The position numbers and the translations under genes were made by a program. A DNA stretch of 16,038 bases. It comes from CAWBRT01 sp050015355. GTDB taxonomy: Bacteria; Acidobacteriota; Terriglobia; Terriglobales; Acidobacteriaceae. This document shows, piece after piece, positions 7,001 to 13,238 of this stretch (positions are counted from its first letter, which is position 1; every line of letters starts with the position of its first letter). Under the pieces are notes generated by a model, which had not been told where the DNA came from, did no database searches, and was given only the letters and a program-made list of their open reading frames with translations. The DNA lies in contig JBEKBO010000107.1 of NCBI GenBank assembly GCA_050015355.1, positions 1 through 16,038 on the forward strand, in the 5' to 3' direction.

Positions 7001-7342
7001 CTGGTGGTGAGCTTTGCCAACGACGAGCGCGCAACCGGCATGGGACCGCTGGAAGCAGCGCTTTCGGCCGGTTATGTTCGTCTGCGCCCGGTCTGCATGA
7101 CCGCCTTAGCCATGGTCATCGGCATGGTTCCCATGGCTTTGGGCTGGGGCGAAGGCGGCGAGCAGAACGCGCCGCTGGGGCGGGCGGTGATCGGCGGCTT
7201 ACTGTTCGCCACCGTGAGCACACTGTTTATCGTGCCGATTTTCTATACCGTTTTCCGCAAGAAGGCCCCGATCGATTGGGACCAGGAGATCGACCTCGAA
7301 TCGCACGAGGAACTGCCGGAAGAAGGGGCGCAACCCGCGTAG
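4094..7342 (+). CDS. RND efflux pump inner-membrane permease (HAE1/AcrB-like)
   Basis: A 1082-residue proton-driven exporter subunit working with the adaptor and outer-membrane channel encoded next. TM1 is at about residues 11-30 (MWIVRLALRRPYTF precedes it), followed by the first porter domain, then TM2-6. TM4 contains GGMALAVGILVDDATVTIEN with the proton-relay pair D401/D402. TM7 (about 542-562) leads into GQDFFPYVDSGQIRLHVRCP, the usual start of the second periplasmic half. TM8-12 are at about 895-1065. The lysine expected in TM10 (AcrB K940) is replaced: IGVATANSILVV gives A966 before N967. A His-rich cytoplasmic loop (KHGHH) lies between TM6 and TM7. I chose ATG 4094, preceded by GGTGGA; an in-frame TTG at 4070 would add eight residues unlike the family. 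The substrate is unknown. Confidence 0.95.
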   Translation: MWIVRLALRRPYTFVVVSLLVFILGISAIVTTPKDIFPIIDIPVVSVIWSYNGLSPEEMANRMVTISERAMTTTVNDIEHIESHAYSGVAVIKIFFQPTAKVETALSQVTALVQTQLRIMPPGTTPPSIVKYDVSSVPVLQMGLSGEGLSEQQLFDYGLNYVRTQLATVQGASVPLPYGGKQAQIMVDLIPNQLYAKHLSPADISNAISFQNLILPTGSVKMGDREYPVRLNSSPLTIADMNELPIRASGGAVVLLKDVAQVRSGYLPQINVVRINGNRASLMTILRNGHASTLDIVRQVKAALPRVQSILPPTLKITPLFDQSLFVRASIYSVLKEGIIAAVLTGLMILVFLGSWRSTLIVCTSIPLSILTSQIILSALGESINVMTLGGMALAVGILVDDATVTIENVHRNMAMRKPLTRALLDGAQQIAVPTFVSTLSICIVFVPVVLLTGAARFLFTPLAMAVVFAMLASYFFSRTLVPTMVHHMLGPEVPIYATEEGKHGHHMDLGWVWRVHFRFDDWFEGMRERYRQLLEWSLHNRRLVLGLFAVFVAASSLLVFVIGQDFFPYVDSGQIRLHVRCPAGTRVETTEQIFAQVDEEIRRIIPPEEVQLVLDNIGLPVSGINLAFSDTASISAADGDILISLNPEKHGPTREYMRLLRERLTEKFPQETFFFAAANMTTQILNFGLPAPIDIQVVGRDPVRNYEVAERLLARVRKVPGVVDAHIHQEVARPQFDVNVDRAKAQQLGLTQRDVAQSMLISLSGSYMAAPNQWLNPATGINYQVTVQTPQALIPSLDAMQSTPVNGPQNIQTNPKDTHLLATLAKVNRSTSPTLISHYNVQPVYDILCDVDLRDLGGVAGDVQKILDEETGSGRLPRGSWLVMRGQAETMHSSFVRLGLGIGFAVIFIYLLMAVNFQSWLDPFIILMALPGAFAGILWMLFIAQTTFSVPSMMGTIMAIGVATANSILVVSFANDERATGMGPLEAALSAGYVRLRPVCMTALAMVIGMVPMALGWGEGGEQNAPLGRAVIGGLLFATVSTLFIVPIFYTVFRKKAPIDWDQEIDLESHEELPEEGAQPA

Positions 7343-7348
7343 TTGGAA

Positions 7349-8794
7349 ATGAACCAGATGAATTCCAATGATCTAATGAATGGCGGCTCAGGCGCGGAGC
7401 AAGTGCAGGTTGAAAACGACCCGCAGACGGGGCAGATTGCTCCCGAACAGCGCCGCGATCTGCGCTCCACCAAATCGGTGCTCAGGCTTGCTCTGTTGAT
7501 GCTGGTAGTCTTCGGGCTGATCCTTGTTTTGGGCTATATCCCGCGCTTCCGGATTAAGGAGGCGATCGCCAAAGCGGCGAAACGCCAGCAGAATGCGGTT
7601 CCCGTGGTTGCGGTGACCGCCGCTGTCAGGTCGAAGTCGAGCGCCCAGCTATCATTGCCGGGGTCCACGGCCGCGCAGGTGGAAGCGCCCATTTACGCAC
7701 GCGCTTCGGGTTATGTCGCCAAGCGTCTGGTAGACATCGGCGACCACGTCAAGGCAGGACAATTGCTCGCCATCGTCGACGCTCCGGACCTGGATCAGCA
7801 GGTGGACCAGGGCCGTGCCAGCCTGCAACAAAGCGAATCCGTGCTGCACCAGGTGCAGGCGCAGGCAAAGCTGGCCAGCGTGACCTGGGAACGCTACAAG
7901 GTATTGGTGGCGCGAGGCGTTCTCTCCAAGCAGGATGGCGACACGCAGGAGGCGAACTACAACGTCTCCCTGGCGAATGTGCGGGCGGCGGAGGACACAG
8001 TCAACGCCAACCGGGCGAATCTGCGGCGCCTGGTCGAGCTACAAAGCTATGAGCGCGTACTGGCGCCATTCGCGGGCGTCGTCATTACCCGCAACATCGA
8101 CGTCGGCTCGCTGATTTCCTCCTTCGGCGGCGGCCTCGGCGGCGGAGTCAACACTGCGGGAACAGGAAGCGTCACCATCCCGGTTACAGGCAGCGCTACG
8201 CTGGGCGCGGAGATGTTTCGCATCGCCCGCCTGGACCATCTGCGTGTTTTTGTAAGCGTGCCGGAAAGCAGCGCGCAATATGTAGTAGTTGGCCAAACAG
8301 TGGATCTGACGTTCGATTCCGTTCCCGGGAAAACCTTTCAGGGCAAGGTGGTCCGCACCGCACACGCAATCGATTCCACTACCCGCACCATGCTGACGGA
8401 AATACAGGTGGAAAACCGCGACGGCAAATTGATGTCCGGAACTTTCGCGACCGTGACCTTTAACAACATTCGCGCCCTGCCGCCGGTGATCGTTCCCGGC
8501 GACACAATCATTACCCATGCCAACGGGACCTCGGTCGCGCTGGTGCGAAATAATAGCGTGCATTTGCAGCCAGTGGTGCTCGGGCGCGACTACGGCGCCC
8601 AGACGGAGATTCGTGAGGGCCTGCAAGAGGGCGACTTGGTCATCGTGAACCCCGGCGATACCGCAAGAGAAGGAGCCACGGTGACAGCGCGCATACTCGC
8701 CGACACCCAGGTACCGGACGCGGATTCCGGCGGGAAGGACAAAGCCATTAAGACGCGGAATTCGGCTTCGCCCGGGCAGTCTTCCGGGGAATGA
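7349..8794 (+). CDS. RND efflux periplasmic adaptor subunit (membrane fusion protein, HlyD/AcrA family)
   Basis: About 481 residues linking the permease to the outer-membrane channel. A cytoplasmic tail of about 40 residues precedes one membrane helix (LALLMLVVFGLILVLGYI, about 46-63), so it is anchored by a helix rather than a lipid. The periplasmic part has half a lipoyl domain (APIYARASGYVAKRLVDIGD, then KAGQLLAIVDAPDL), a coiled-coil hairpin rich in Gln and Ala, the second lipoyl half (RVLAPFAGVVITRNIDVGS), a glycine-rich loop (SSFGGGLGGGV), then the beta-barrel (RIARLDHLRVFVSVPE) and membrane-proximal domains. It begins within 7 nt of the permease stop, so translation is probably coupled. 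The start is uncertain: TTG 7343, ATG 7349 and ATG 7358 are all in frame and no ribosome site decides. Confidence 0.93.
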   Translation: MNQMNSNDLMNGGSGAEQVQVENDPQTGQIAPEQRRDLRSTKSVLRLALLMLVVFGLILVLGYIPRFRIKEAIAKAAKRQQNAVPVVAVTAAVRSKSSAQLSLPGSTAAQVEAPIYARASGYVAKRLVDIGDHVKAGQLLAIVDAPDLDQQVDQGRASLQQSESVLHQVQAQAKLASVTWERYKVLVARGVLSKQDGDTQEANYNVSLANVRAAEDTVNANRANLRRLVELQSYERVLAPFAGVVITRNIDVGSLISSFGGGLGGGVNTAGTGSVTIPVTGSATLGAEMFRIARLDHLRVFVSVPESSAQYVVVGQTVDLTFDSVPGKTFQGKVVRTAHAIDSTTRTMLTEIQVENRDGKLMSGTFATVTFNNIRALPPVIVPGDTIITHANGTSVALVRNNSVHLQPVVLGRDYGAQTEIREGLQEGDLVIVNPGDTAREGATVTARILADTQVPDADSGGKDKAIKTRNSASPGQSSGE

Positions 8795-8810
8795 GAAATC
8801 CGGCAACCTC

Positions 8811-8849
8811 GGGGTCCCCGGCAGGCGCCGAAGTTGCGCGTGTTGGGGC
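8811..8849 (+). repeat. Dispersed GC-rich repeat, copy 2
   Basis: The block starts GGGGTCCCCGGCAGGCGCCG and ends GTGTTGGGGC. It matches 3855-3890 with small gaps. It sits in the 164-nt gap between the adaptor and outer-membrane channel genes, inside the presumed operon. Confidence 0.6.
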
Positions 8850-8864
8850 GGAACCATCAAGCCA

Positions 8865-8882
8865 TACCGGCAGGCTCCGGTA
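8865..8882 (+). repeat. Perfect 6-bp hairpin between adaptor and channel genes
   Basis: TACCGG and CCGGTA pair across a CAGGCT loop. No T-run follows, so it is not an intrinsic terminator. It could act as an mRNA stabiliser or a processing site inside the operon, but that is inference only. Confidence 0.4.
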
Positions 8883-8958
8883 GGCACACCAATTCAAGTG
8901 ACGACGGGCGTGTGCTAACACTGGGCACATCAACCTTGAAACTGCTCTAGAAGGCGAG

Positions 8959-10989
8959 ATGAGATCAACTTTACGTTTGTTGCGGCTGGGTTCTTTCCTG
9001 CTTTGCGCGACGTTGCCGTTCACCGCGGTCGCGCAGGATCAGGCCGCTTCCACGGTAAAGCAGCCGATTGCGGAAGACAATATCGGACGGCGGTACAACG
9101 AACAAGAGCTGTCTACCGCATTGCAGAAAACGGAAGAGACGGAGACGCGTCCGGTCGGCGAATCGGCAAAGGGATTGGGTCGGCCGGCGTTTGTCGGCAC
9201 ATACTTCGCCCACTTCGTTCCTCCGTTACGTCTGCAGAATACGGATCGCCTGGCCAATCTGATCCGCCAGGGGAAGCTTTATCTCTCGTTGCACGACACC
9301 ATCCTGCTGGCCGTGGAGAACAATCTTGATGTCGAGCAGCAGAGATATCAGCTCGCGATGGCGGACACCGACGTGGTGCGCGCCAAGGGAGGCGGAGTAA
9401 CCCGTGGCCTGCCGCTCACCGTGCTGCAATCGCCGGTCGGCATCGGCGGTCCTGGCAGCCCGCTGCTGAATAGTGCGGCCAGCACAGGCTCGGTGAGTCC
9501 GACGGCTTCGACCGTGGCCAATGTTTTCGACGTGAACCAGCTCACGGAAGCCACGACGAACCTTTCGATCCAGGGTCCCACCCCGTTCTCGTCCGGGCCG
9601 CCCATTCCCGGCTATGATCCAGTTTTGGTGGGGCAGTTGGCGTGGATGCACCTGCAGTCGATCGTAATTCCGCCGGTTGCTTCCAAGAGCACCAATAACG
9701 CATTCGCCAATCTCACCTTAGCCCAGGGAATCAGCACGGGCGCTCAGTTCCTCGTCGGTTCCACCAACGCTTCCGACCTCCTGAACTTTTTCGCTTCGAG
9801 CCCCGATCCGTTTCGCAGTCCCAACGTGGTCGCCAGCGTAGTGCAGCCGCTGTTCCGCGGCTGGGGAGTGGATGTCAATCGCCGCTACATCCGCATCGCG
9901 CAAAACAACCTCAAAGTTTCGCGGCTGGTTTTTCGCCAGCAGCTCAGCGATCTCATCTTCGGCGTCAGCCGCATTTACTACGACCTGGTGAGTTTGAACG
10001 AAGACGTCAAGGTTAAGCAGGAGACGCTGGCGGCGGCGCAGCAACTCTATCAGGACGACAAAAGCCAGGTAGAAGTCGGCACGCTTGCTCCGCTTGAGCT
10101 GACGCGCGCACAGGCGCTCGTCTCGTCGAGCGAACTCGACCTCACTCGCGCCCAGGGACTGGTGGTGCAACAGGAAGCGGTTGTCAAGAGCATGATTTCG
10201 CGAACCGGAACGGCCGACACCGTTATCGCCGCCGTGCGCATCCTGCCGACCGATACCATCGTGGTTCCAGAAACCGAGAACTCTCCCCCGATGCCGAAGC
10301 TGATCCAGCAGGGTTTGGCAAATCGCGCCGATTTGGCCCAGGCGGCCATCCAGGTCAGGAACGCCGAAATCACCGTTAAGGCCTCGCGCAACCAGGTCCG
10401 TCCGGAAATCGACCTGCTCGGCGCGGCCATGACGCGCGGCAACATCGGCAGCAGCTCTATCATCTCGGTGGCGCCGGTTGTGTTGCCGCCTTCCACGCCG
10501 GCCGGCAAAGAGAGCCACTTGTACGAAGCCGGCATCCAGGTCAATGTTCCTTTCCGCAACCGCGTCGCACAGGCCGACGCCGCGCGAGACGAGATACAGC
10601 TTCGGCAGATGCAGGCCCGGCTGCAACAACTGGAGAACCAAGTGCGCGACGAAATCGAAAACGCGCTCACCGCGCTCCAGGTGGCGCGATCCGCCTATGT
10701 TGCCGCCGTCCGCAGCCGTCAATTCCAGGAAGAACTGCTCGACGCCGAAAAACAAAAGCTGTCGGTGGGAACGTCGGTTAACTTTTTCATCGTGCAGGAT
10801 GAAGGGTTTCTTGCGCAGGCGCGCTCAACCGAAGTGGTGGCCCGCAGTACTTATATCAAGTCCCGTGTTTCGCTGGAACGCGCAATCGGGGCGCTGCTGG
10901 AGTCGCACAACATTCAGCTCGACGATGCCATCCGCGGCGAGCTCCCGGATGTGTCGCCCGCGGGTGCGGAAACGCCCAGGAGCAACTAG
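8959..10989 (+). CDS. TolC-family outer-membrane efflux channel
   Basis: A 676-residue outer-membrane protein that completes the tripartite pump. The signal peptide has a basic start (MRSTLRLLRL), hydrophobic core GSFLLCATLPFTAVA and cleavage near AVAQ (residues 22-26). Two TolC-type repeats are visible: the first begins around LSLHDTILLAVENNLDVEQQ and contains a long Pro/Gly/Thr-rich insert; the second contains VRPEIDLLGAAM, then LYEAGIQVNVPFRNRVAQAD and a long helical segment ending near RAIGALLE. At 676 residues it is longer than TolC (493), owing to the N-terminal linker of about 85 residues and the first-repeat insert. A ribosome site AAGGCGAG lies just before the ATG. Its stop codon falls inside the dispersed repeat that starts at 10982. 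Confidence 0.93.
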   Translation: MRSTLRLLRLGSFLLCATLPFTAVAQDQAASTVKQPIAEDNIGRRYNEQELSTALQKTEETETRPVGESAKGLGRPAFVGTYFAHFVPPLRLQNTDRLANLIRQGKLYLSLHDTILLAVENNLDVEQQRYQLAMADTDVVRAKGGGVTRGLPLTVLQSPVGIGGPGSPLLNSAASTGSVSPTASTVANVFDVNQLTEATTNLSIQGPTPFSSGPPIPGYDPVLVGQLAWMHLQSIVIPPVASKSTNNAFANLTLAQGISTGAQFLVGSTNASDLLNFFASSPDPFRSPNVVASVVQPLFRGWGVDVNRRYIRIAQNNLKVSRLVFRQQLSDLIFGVSRIYYDLVSLNEDVKVKQETLAAAQQLYQDDKSQVEVGTLAPLELTRAQALVSSSELDLTRAQGLVVQQEAVVKSMISRTGTADTVIAAVRILPTDTIVVPETENSPPMPKLIQQGLANRADLAQAAIQVRNAEITVKASRNQVRPEIDLLGAAMTRGNIGSSSIISVAPVVLPPSTPAGKESHLYEAGIQVNVPFRNRVAQADAARDEIQLRQMQARLQQLENQVRDEIENALTALQVARSAYVAAVRSRQFQEELLDAEKQKLSVGTSVNFFIVQDEGFLAQARSTEVVARSTYIKSRVSLERAIGALLESHNIQLDDAIRGELPDVSPAGAETPRSN

Positions 10990-11040
10990 TGTAGTGTCCC
11001 AGAACCGCCTCGCGTAACTGAACACGGCTCGTGAGTGTCA
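10982..11040 (+). repeat. Dispersed ~60-bp repeat, copy A
   Basis: The block begins GCAACTAGTGTAGTGTCC and ends CTCGTGAGTGTCA. It matches copy B (13038-13099) at 39 of 50 aligned bases in its core, plus a shared GCAACTA start after a 3-nt gap. It overlaps the last codons and stop of the outer-membrane channel gene and ends 26 nt before the -10 element of the hydratase gene. It contains small palindromes (CTCGTGAG). Confidence 0.7.
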
Positions 11041-11066
11041 CTGTTTTTTCTCGCACCTCTTTGCGC

Positions 11067-11072
11067 TACAGT
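11067..11072 (+). promoter_or_regulatory. Candidate -10 element TACAGT before the hydratase gene
   Basis: TACAGT ends 8 nt before the ATG at 11081, in the context TACAGTAGAAGG. The related TACAATAGAAG precedes the 80-residue protein gene at 12208. No clear -35 is seen. A leaderless or very short leader is expected, although AGAAGG could serve as a weak ribosome site. Confidence 0.35.
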
Positions 11073-11080
11073 AGAAGGCT

Positions 11081-11857
11081 ATGCCGCCCGACCAACAAGA
11101 AGAGAAGAAATTGACGGTTGAGGTTACGGGCTCTGTGGCCCGGATTTCGCTGAACAATCCTCCGCTCAACGTGATTGACCTGGAGATGATGGGCATTTTG
11201 CGCGAACACCTGATTGCGCTGGAGCAAAAACCGCACGTCACGGCGATCGTTTTCGCCGGAAACGAGCGAGTATTCTCCGCCGGTTTGGATGTTGCCGCGC
11301 TCGCGCCACAGACCGTGGAGACGACACTGCACAAGTTCCACGCCGTGGTGCGCGCTTTGGTGGCCACGTCGAAGCTGACCATCGCCAGTGTGCGCCGCCA
11401 CTGCCTTGGCGGGGGAGCTGAGCTGGCGTTGGTGTGCGACATCGTTTATGCCGGCAGCGATGCCATTTTCGGATTTCCGGAGATCAAGCTGGCAGCGTTT
11501 CCGCCGGTGGCGATGGTCGCGTTGTCCGCGATTGTCGGGCAAAAGCGCGCAGCGGAACTGCTGTTTACCGCGCGCAGCCTCACCGCGCCGGAGGCGCTTG
11601 CCATGGGCTTGGTGAACGCAATCGCCGACGATCCCGAGACGCTGGTAAGCGAGTGTCTACAGCAGGTTTCACAGCTTAGCCCGGCGGCGCTGCGCATCGC
11701 GAAGAAGGCTTTTTACGGCTGGGAAGCGATGCATTTCGAGAAGGGACTGATGCGCGCCGAGGAGATTTACCGCGAGTATGTCACGCGCAGCGCGGACGGC
11801 AAGGAGGGCATTCGCGCCTTCATCGAAAAGCGCCGCCCAAAATGGACTGGCAAATGA
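11081..11857 (+). CDS. Enoyl-CoA hydratase/isomerase family protein
   Basis: A 258-residue crotonase-fold enzyme acting on an acyl-CoA. The first oxyanion-hole block is VFSAGLD (residues 64-70) and the second HCLGGGAELALVCD (107-120). Both glutamates that act in crotonase hydratases are kept: E114 in GGGAE and E134 in GFPEI, so hydratase chemistry is likely. The start (NNPPLNVIDLEMM) and the FPP after the second Glu remind me of cyclohexa-1,5-diene-1-carbonyl-CoA hydratases of anaerobic benzoate breakdown, but no other genes of that pathway are here and the resemblance is from memory. Length is normal for the family. It stands alone with its own promoter. An alternative is a general beta-oxidation hydratase. 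Confidence 0.9.
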   Translation: MPPDQQEEKKLTVEVTGSVARISLNNPPLNVIDLEMMGILREHLIALEQKPHVTAIVFAGNERVFSAGLDVAALAPQTVETTLHKFHAVVRALVATSKLTIASVRRHCLGGGAELALVCDIVYAGSDAIFGFPEIKLAAFPPVAMVALSAIVGQKRAAELLFTARSLTAPEALAMGLVNAIADDPETLVSECLQQVSQLSPAALRIAKKAFYGWEAMHFEKGLMRAEEIYREYVTRSADGKEGIRAFIEKRRPKWTGK

Positions 11858-12194
11858 GCGCATCGCTTGCCAAGGCGCGGTCATCGCGGAAGGCGAAGCT
11901 CGGGTGCGAGCAATCAAAGCGGCGAAGCCCGCGCATCGAGCCGAACTTGCCGTGCAGTGCGTTTGCTCAACCTGCCGGTTGACTGGCGCGGTAGGAATGC
12001 CCCTGGGCAATCGGTGCACGACGTTATTCGTATGTGGTTCAAAACCCGCTCCTAGCGCGGCAGAAGTTCAATTCTGAGTTCTAGTCGCAAGTTTTTGTAT
12101 CGATTATGTTCTTGCAACCAGCCACCAGTCAGTGGTTTACGAATTTGGGTACCTGACTTGTAAGTTTTTGCCCCAAAATCAGGCCGTAATCTCG
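11858..12194. other. Intergenic stretch without a convincing gene
   Basis: About 340 nt after the hydratase stop. Open frames here overlap the hydratase C-terminus and have no start signals or recognisable protein, so I call none. An inverted repeat TGGCAA/TTGCCA spans the hydratase stop (11849-11873) without a T-run. Near the right end, CCTGA (12152) with TCAGG (12183), and inside it TTTTG/CAAAA around CCC (12166-12178), form a nested inverted repeat just upstream of the next gene's promoter; it could be an operator. Confidence 0.5.
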
Positions 12195-12200
12195 TACAAT
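12195..12200 (+). promoter_or_regulatory. Candidate -10 element TACAAT 7 nt before the ATG at 12208
   Basis: TACAAT (5 of 6 matches to TATAAT) followed by 7 nt and ATG. The intervening AGAAGAC is a poor ribosome site, so a leaderless transcript is plausible. A nested inverted repeat lies at 12152-12183. Confidence 0.4.
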
Positions 12201-12207
12201 AGAAGAC

Positions 12208-12450
12208 ATGGCAACAGGCTGGGAAACCAAATCAGTTCTAGAGCAACAACTTTCAACACAAGCCCTCACCGAAATAGAAAACGAAAGAATCTCCCGCGAA
12301 AAAGCAATACGCACGCGCGAACTGCAAACTCTCAACCTGAGTTGCGCTCGCGTAAGGGAGCAATTGGAGCGTTCGCAGAGTCCTCGCTACAGCGAACTTC
12401 TGCAGCATGAGCTCCATCATCTGGAGAGCGAGTTAGCCCGCAAGCGGTAA
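12208..12450 (+). CDS. Small predicted coiled-coil protein of unknown function
   Basis: An 80-residue, highly charged protein, almost entirely helical in prediction by eye. It is rich in Glu, Gln, Arg and Leu with few aromatics and no signal peptide or membrane helix. Heptad-like spacing of Leu and Ile (TQALTEIENERISREKAI, then LQTLNLSCARVREQLE, then LLQHELHHLESEL) suggests a dimeric coiled coil. The opening MATGWETKSVLEQQ looks like a conserved N-terminus of a small acidobacterial protein family, though this is from memory. It has its own promoter-like TACAAT. I cannot assign a function. Confidence 0.75.
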   Translation: MATGWETKSVLEQQLSTQALTEIENERISREKAIRTRELQTLNLSCARVREQLERSQSPRYSELLQHELHHLESELARKR

Positions 12451-12745
12451 GACTGCGTGCAGGGCCCGTTTGGCGAGCGTGGGTGCGAACTCCGTGTCGC
12501 TCCGCCTGCTTTGAGGGGCGGAATACGTATGTTGTCGAATGCCGGTCTCGCAGTGTCATTCCACCGTGTTTTAGCTGCCGTCTTCCTCGCGGTAGCCGCC
12601 GCCGGGGAGTCCCATTGGTGGTGATTTCGCACAAAACGTTGGTTTTTTTGATGCCGTAGAGCTGGTTATCACGATAGAGTGTGATGACGGTCACAGCCCC
12701 CTGTGTGCCTCAGGAGCACAATCTACCGACCCGGGGGGTATTTGT

Positions 12746-12934
12746 ATGCCAGTCCTGATTATCGGGGTCGTCTTCCTTGTCCTGTTTCTCATCATGGGCG
12801 TCATGAGCCTGACCGCCGTTGCCAGCGAGCACCGCTTCCAGCGGGAAGTCGACGAGTACAAGCGGGCTACCGGAATTTCGACGGACGGGGCCAACAAGAC
12901 TGTCGGTTTGAAGTCCGCGGCCGCGGGACGCTGA
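12746..12934 (+). CDS. Small single-helix membrane protein, unknown function
   Basis: A 62-residue protein below the size of many gene callers. Residues 1-26 (MPVLIIGVVFLVLFLIMGVM plus SLTAVA) form one strong membrane helix. A charged amphipathic tail follows (EHRFQREVDEYKRAT), then a Gly/Ser/Ala-rich end. A G-rich ribosome site (GGGGGG at 12733-12738) lies 7 nt before the ATG, which decides the start and separates it from an overlapping longer open frame (12703-12966) with no protein-like character. Function unknown; small stress or envelope proteins often look like this. Confidence 0.6.
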   Translation: MPVLIIGVVFLVLFLIMGVMSLTAVASEHRFQREVDEYKRATGISTDGANKTVGLKSAAAGR

Positions 12935-13037
12935 TGCCCGATGTGAAATCTCCGCTTGCGAAGTGAGGCGGCGCCTGCCGTCAAGCGAGTAGTCTAATCT
13001 CCTCATGCCGTGCCCCACGCGGTAATCCAGTTTGATC

Positions 13038-13099
13038 GCAACTACGAGTGTGGTGTCCAAGAAATACCTCGCATAACTAAACACACTTCGCGAGTGTCA
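13038..13099 (+). repeat. Dispersed ~60-bp repeat, copy B
   Basis: The block begins GCAACTACGAGTGTGGTGTC and ends TTCGCGAGTGTCA, matching copy A at 10982-11040. Its right end contains ACACT/AGTGT arms around TCGCG (13085-13099), a potential small hairpin. It lies upstream of the mod promoter. Confidence 0.7.
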
Positions 13100-13154
13100 A
13101 CCGCCGGCTCCCTTGCGGGGCAGACCTTCCGCGTATACGGTTCACAGTCACTGT

Positions 13155-13182
13155 TTGACAAGCCTATACGCATCATTGCAAT
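13155..13182 (+). promoter_or_regulatory. Sigma-70-like promoter of the modABC operon
   Basis: A perfect TTGACA (13155-13160), a 16-nt spacer and TGCAAT (13177-13182, 4 of 6). It lies about 57 nt before the modA start, leaving a leader of about 50 nt. I see no clear ModE-type operator or Moco riboswitch; CGTATACG (13132-13139) just upstream is a small palindrome. Confidence 0.45.
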
Positions 13183-13238
13183 CTGAATCGATTGCCAGTC
13201 AGGATTACAAAGGCGGAGATTCGAACCTGGAGGCTTGC

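Noticed and set aside
9718..10755. 345-codon minus-strand open frame inside the TolC-family gene
   Set aside because: Antisense shadow of a recognisable gene, with no start signal or motif.
11778..12077. 99-codon plus-strand open frame after the hydratase gene
   Set aside because: It overlaps the hydratase C-terminus out of frame and has no motif or start signal.
12636..12653. AAAAC-GTTG-GTTTT followed by a T-run as an intrinsic terminator
   Set aside because: The stem is only five AT-rich pairs, too weak, and no gene ends just upstream.
12332..12694. 120-codon minus-strand open frame beginning MTVITLYRDNQLYGIKK
   Set aside because: The first 50 residues look somewhat protein-like, but it starts at a GTG without a ribosome site and its second half runs antisense through the 80-residue gene. 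A short real gene in 12530-12694 cannot be ruled out.
13211..13236. GATTCGAACCTGGAGG, resembling a tRNA T-arm on the minus strand
   Set aside because: The T-stem does not pair properly, no acceptor or anticodon arm fits around it, and the GGAGG is better read as the modA ribosome site.
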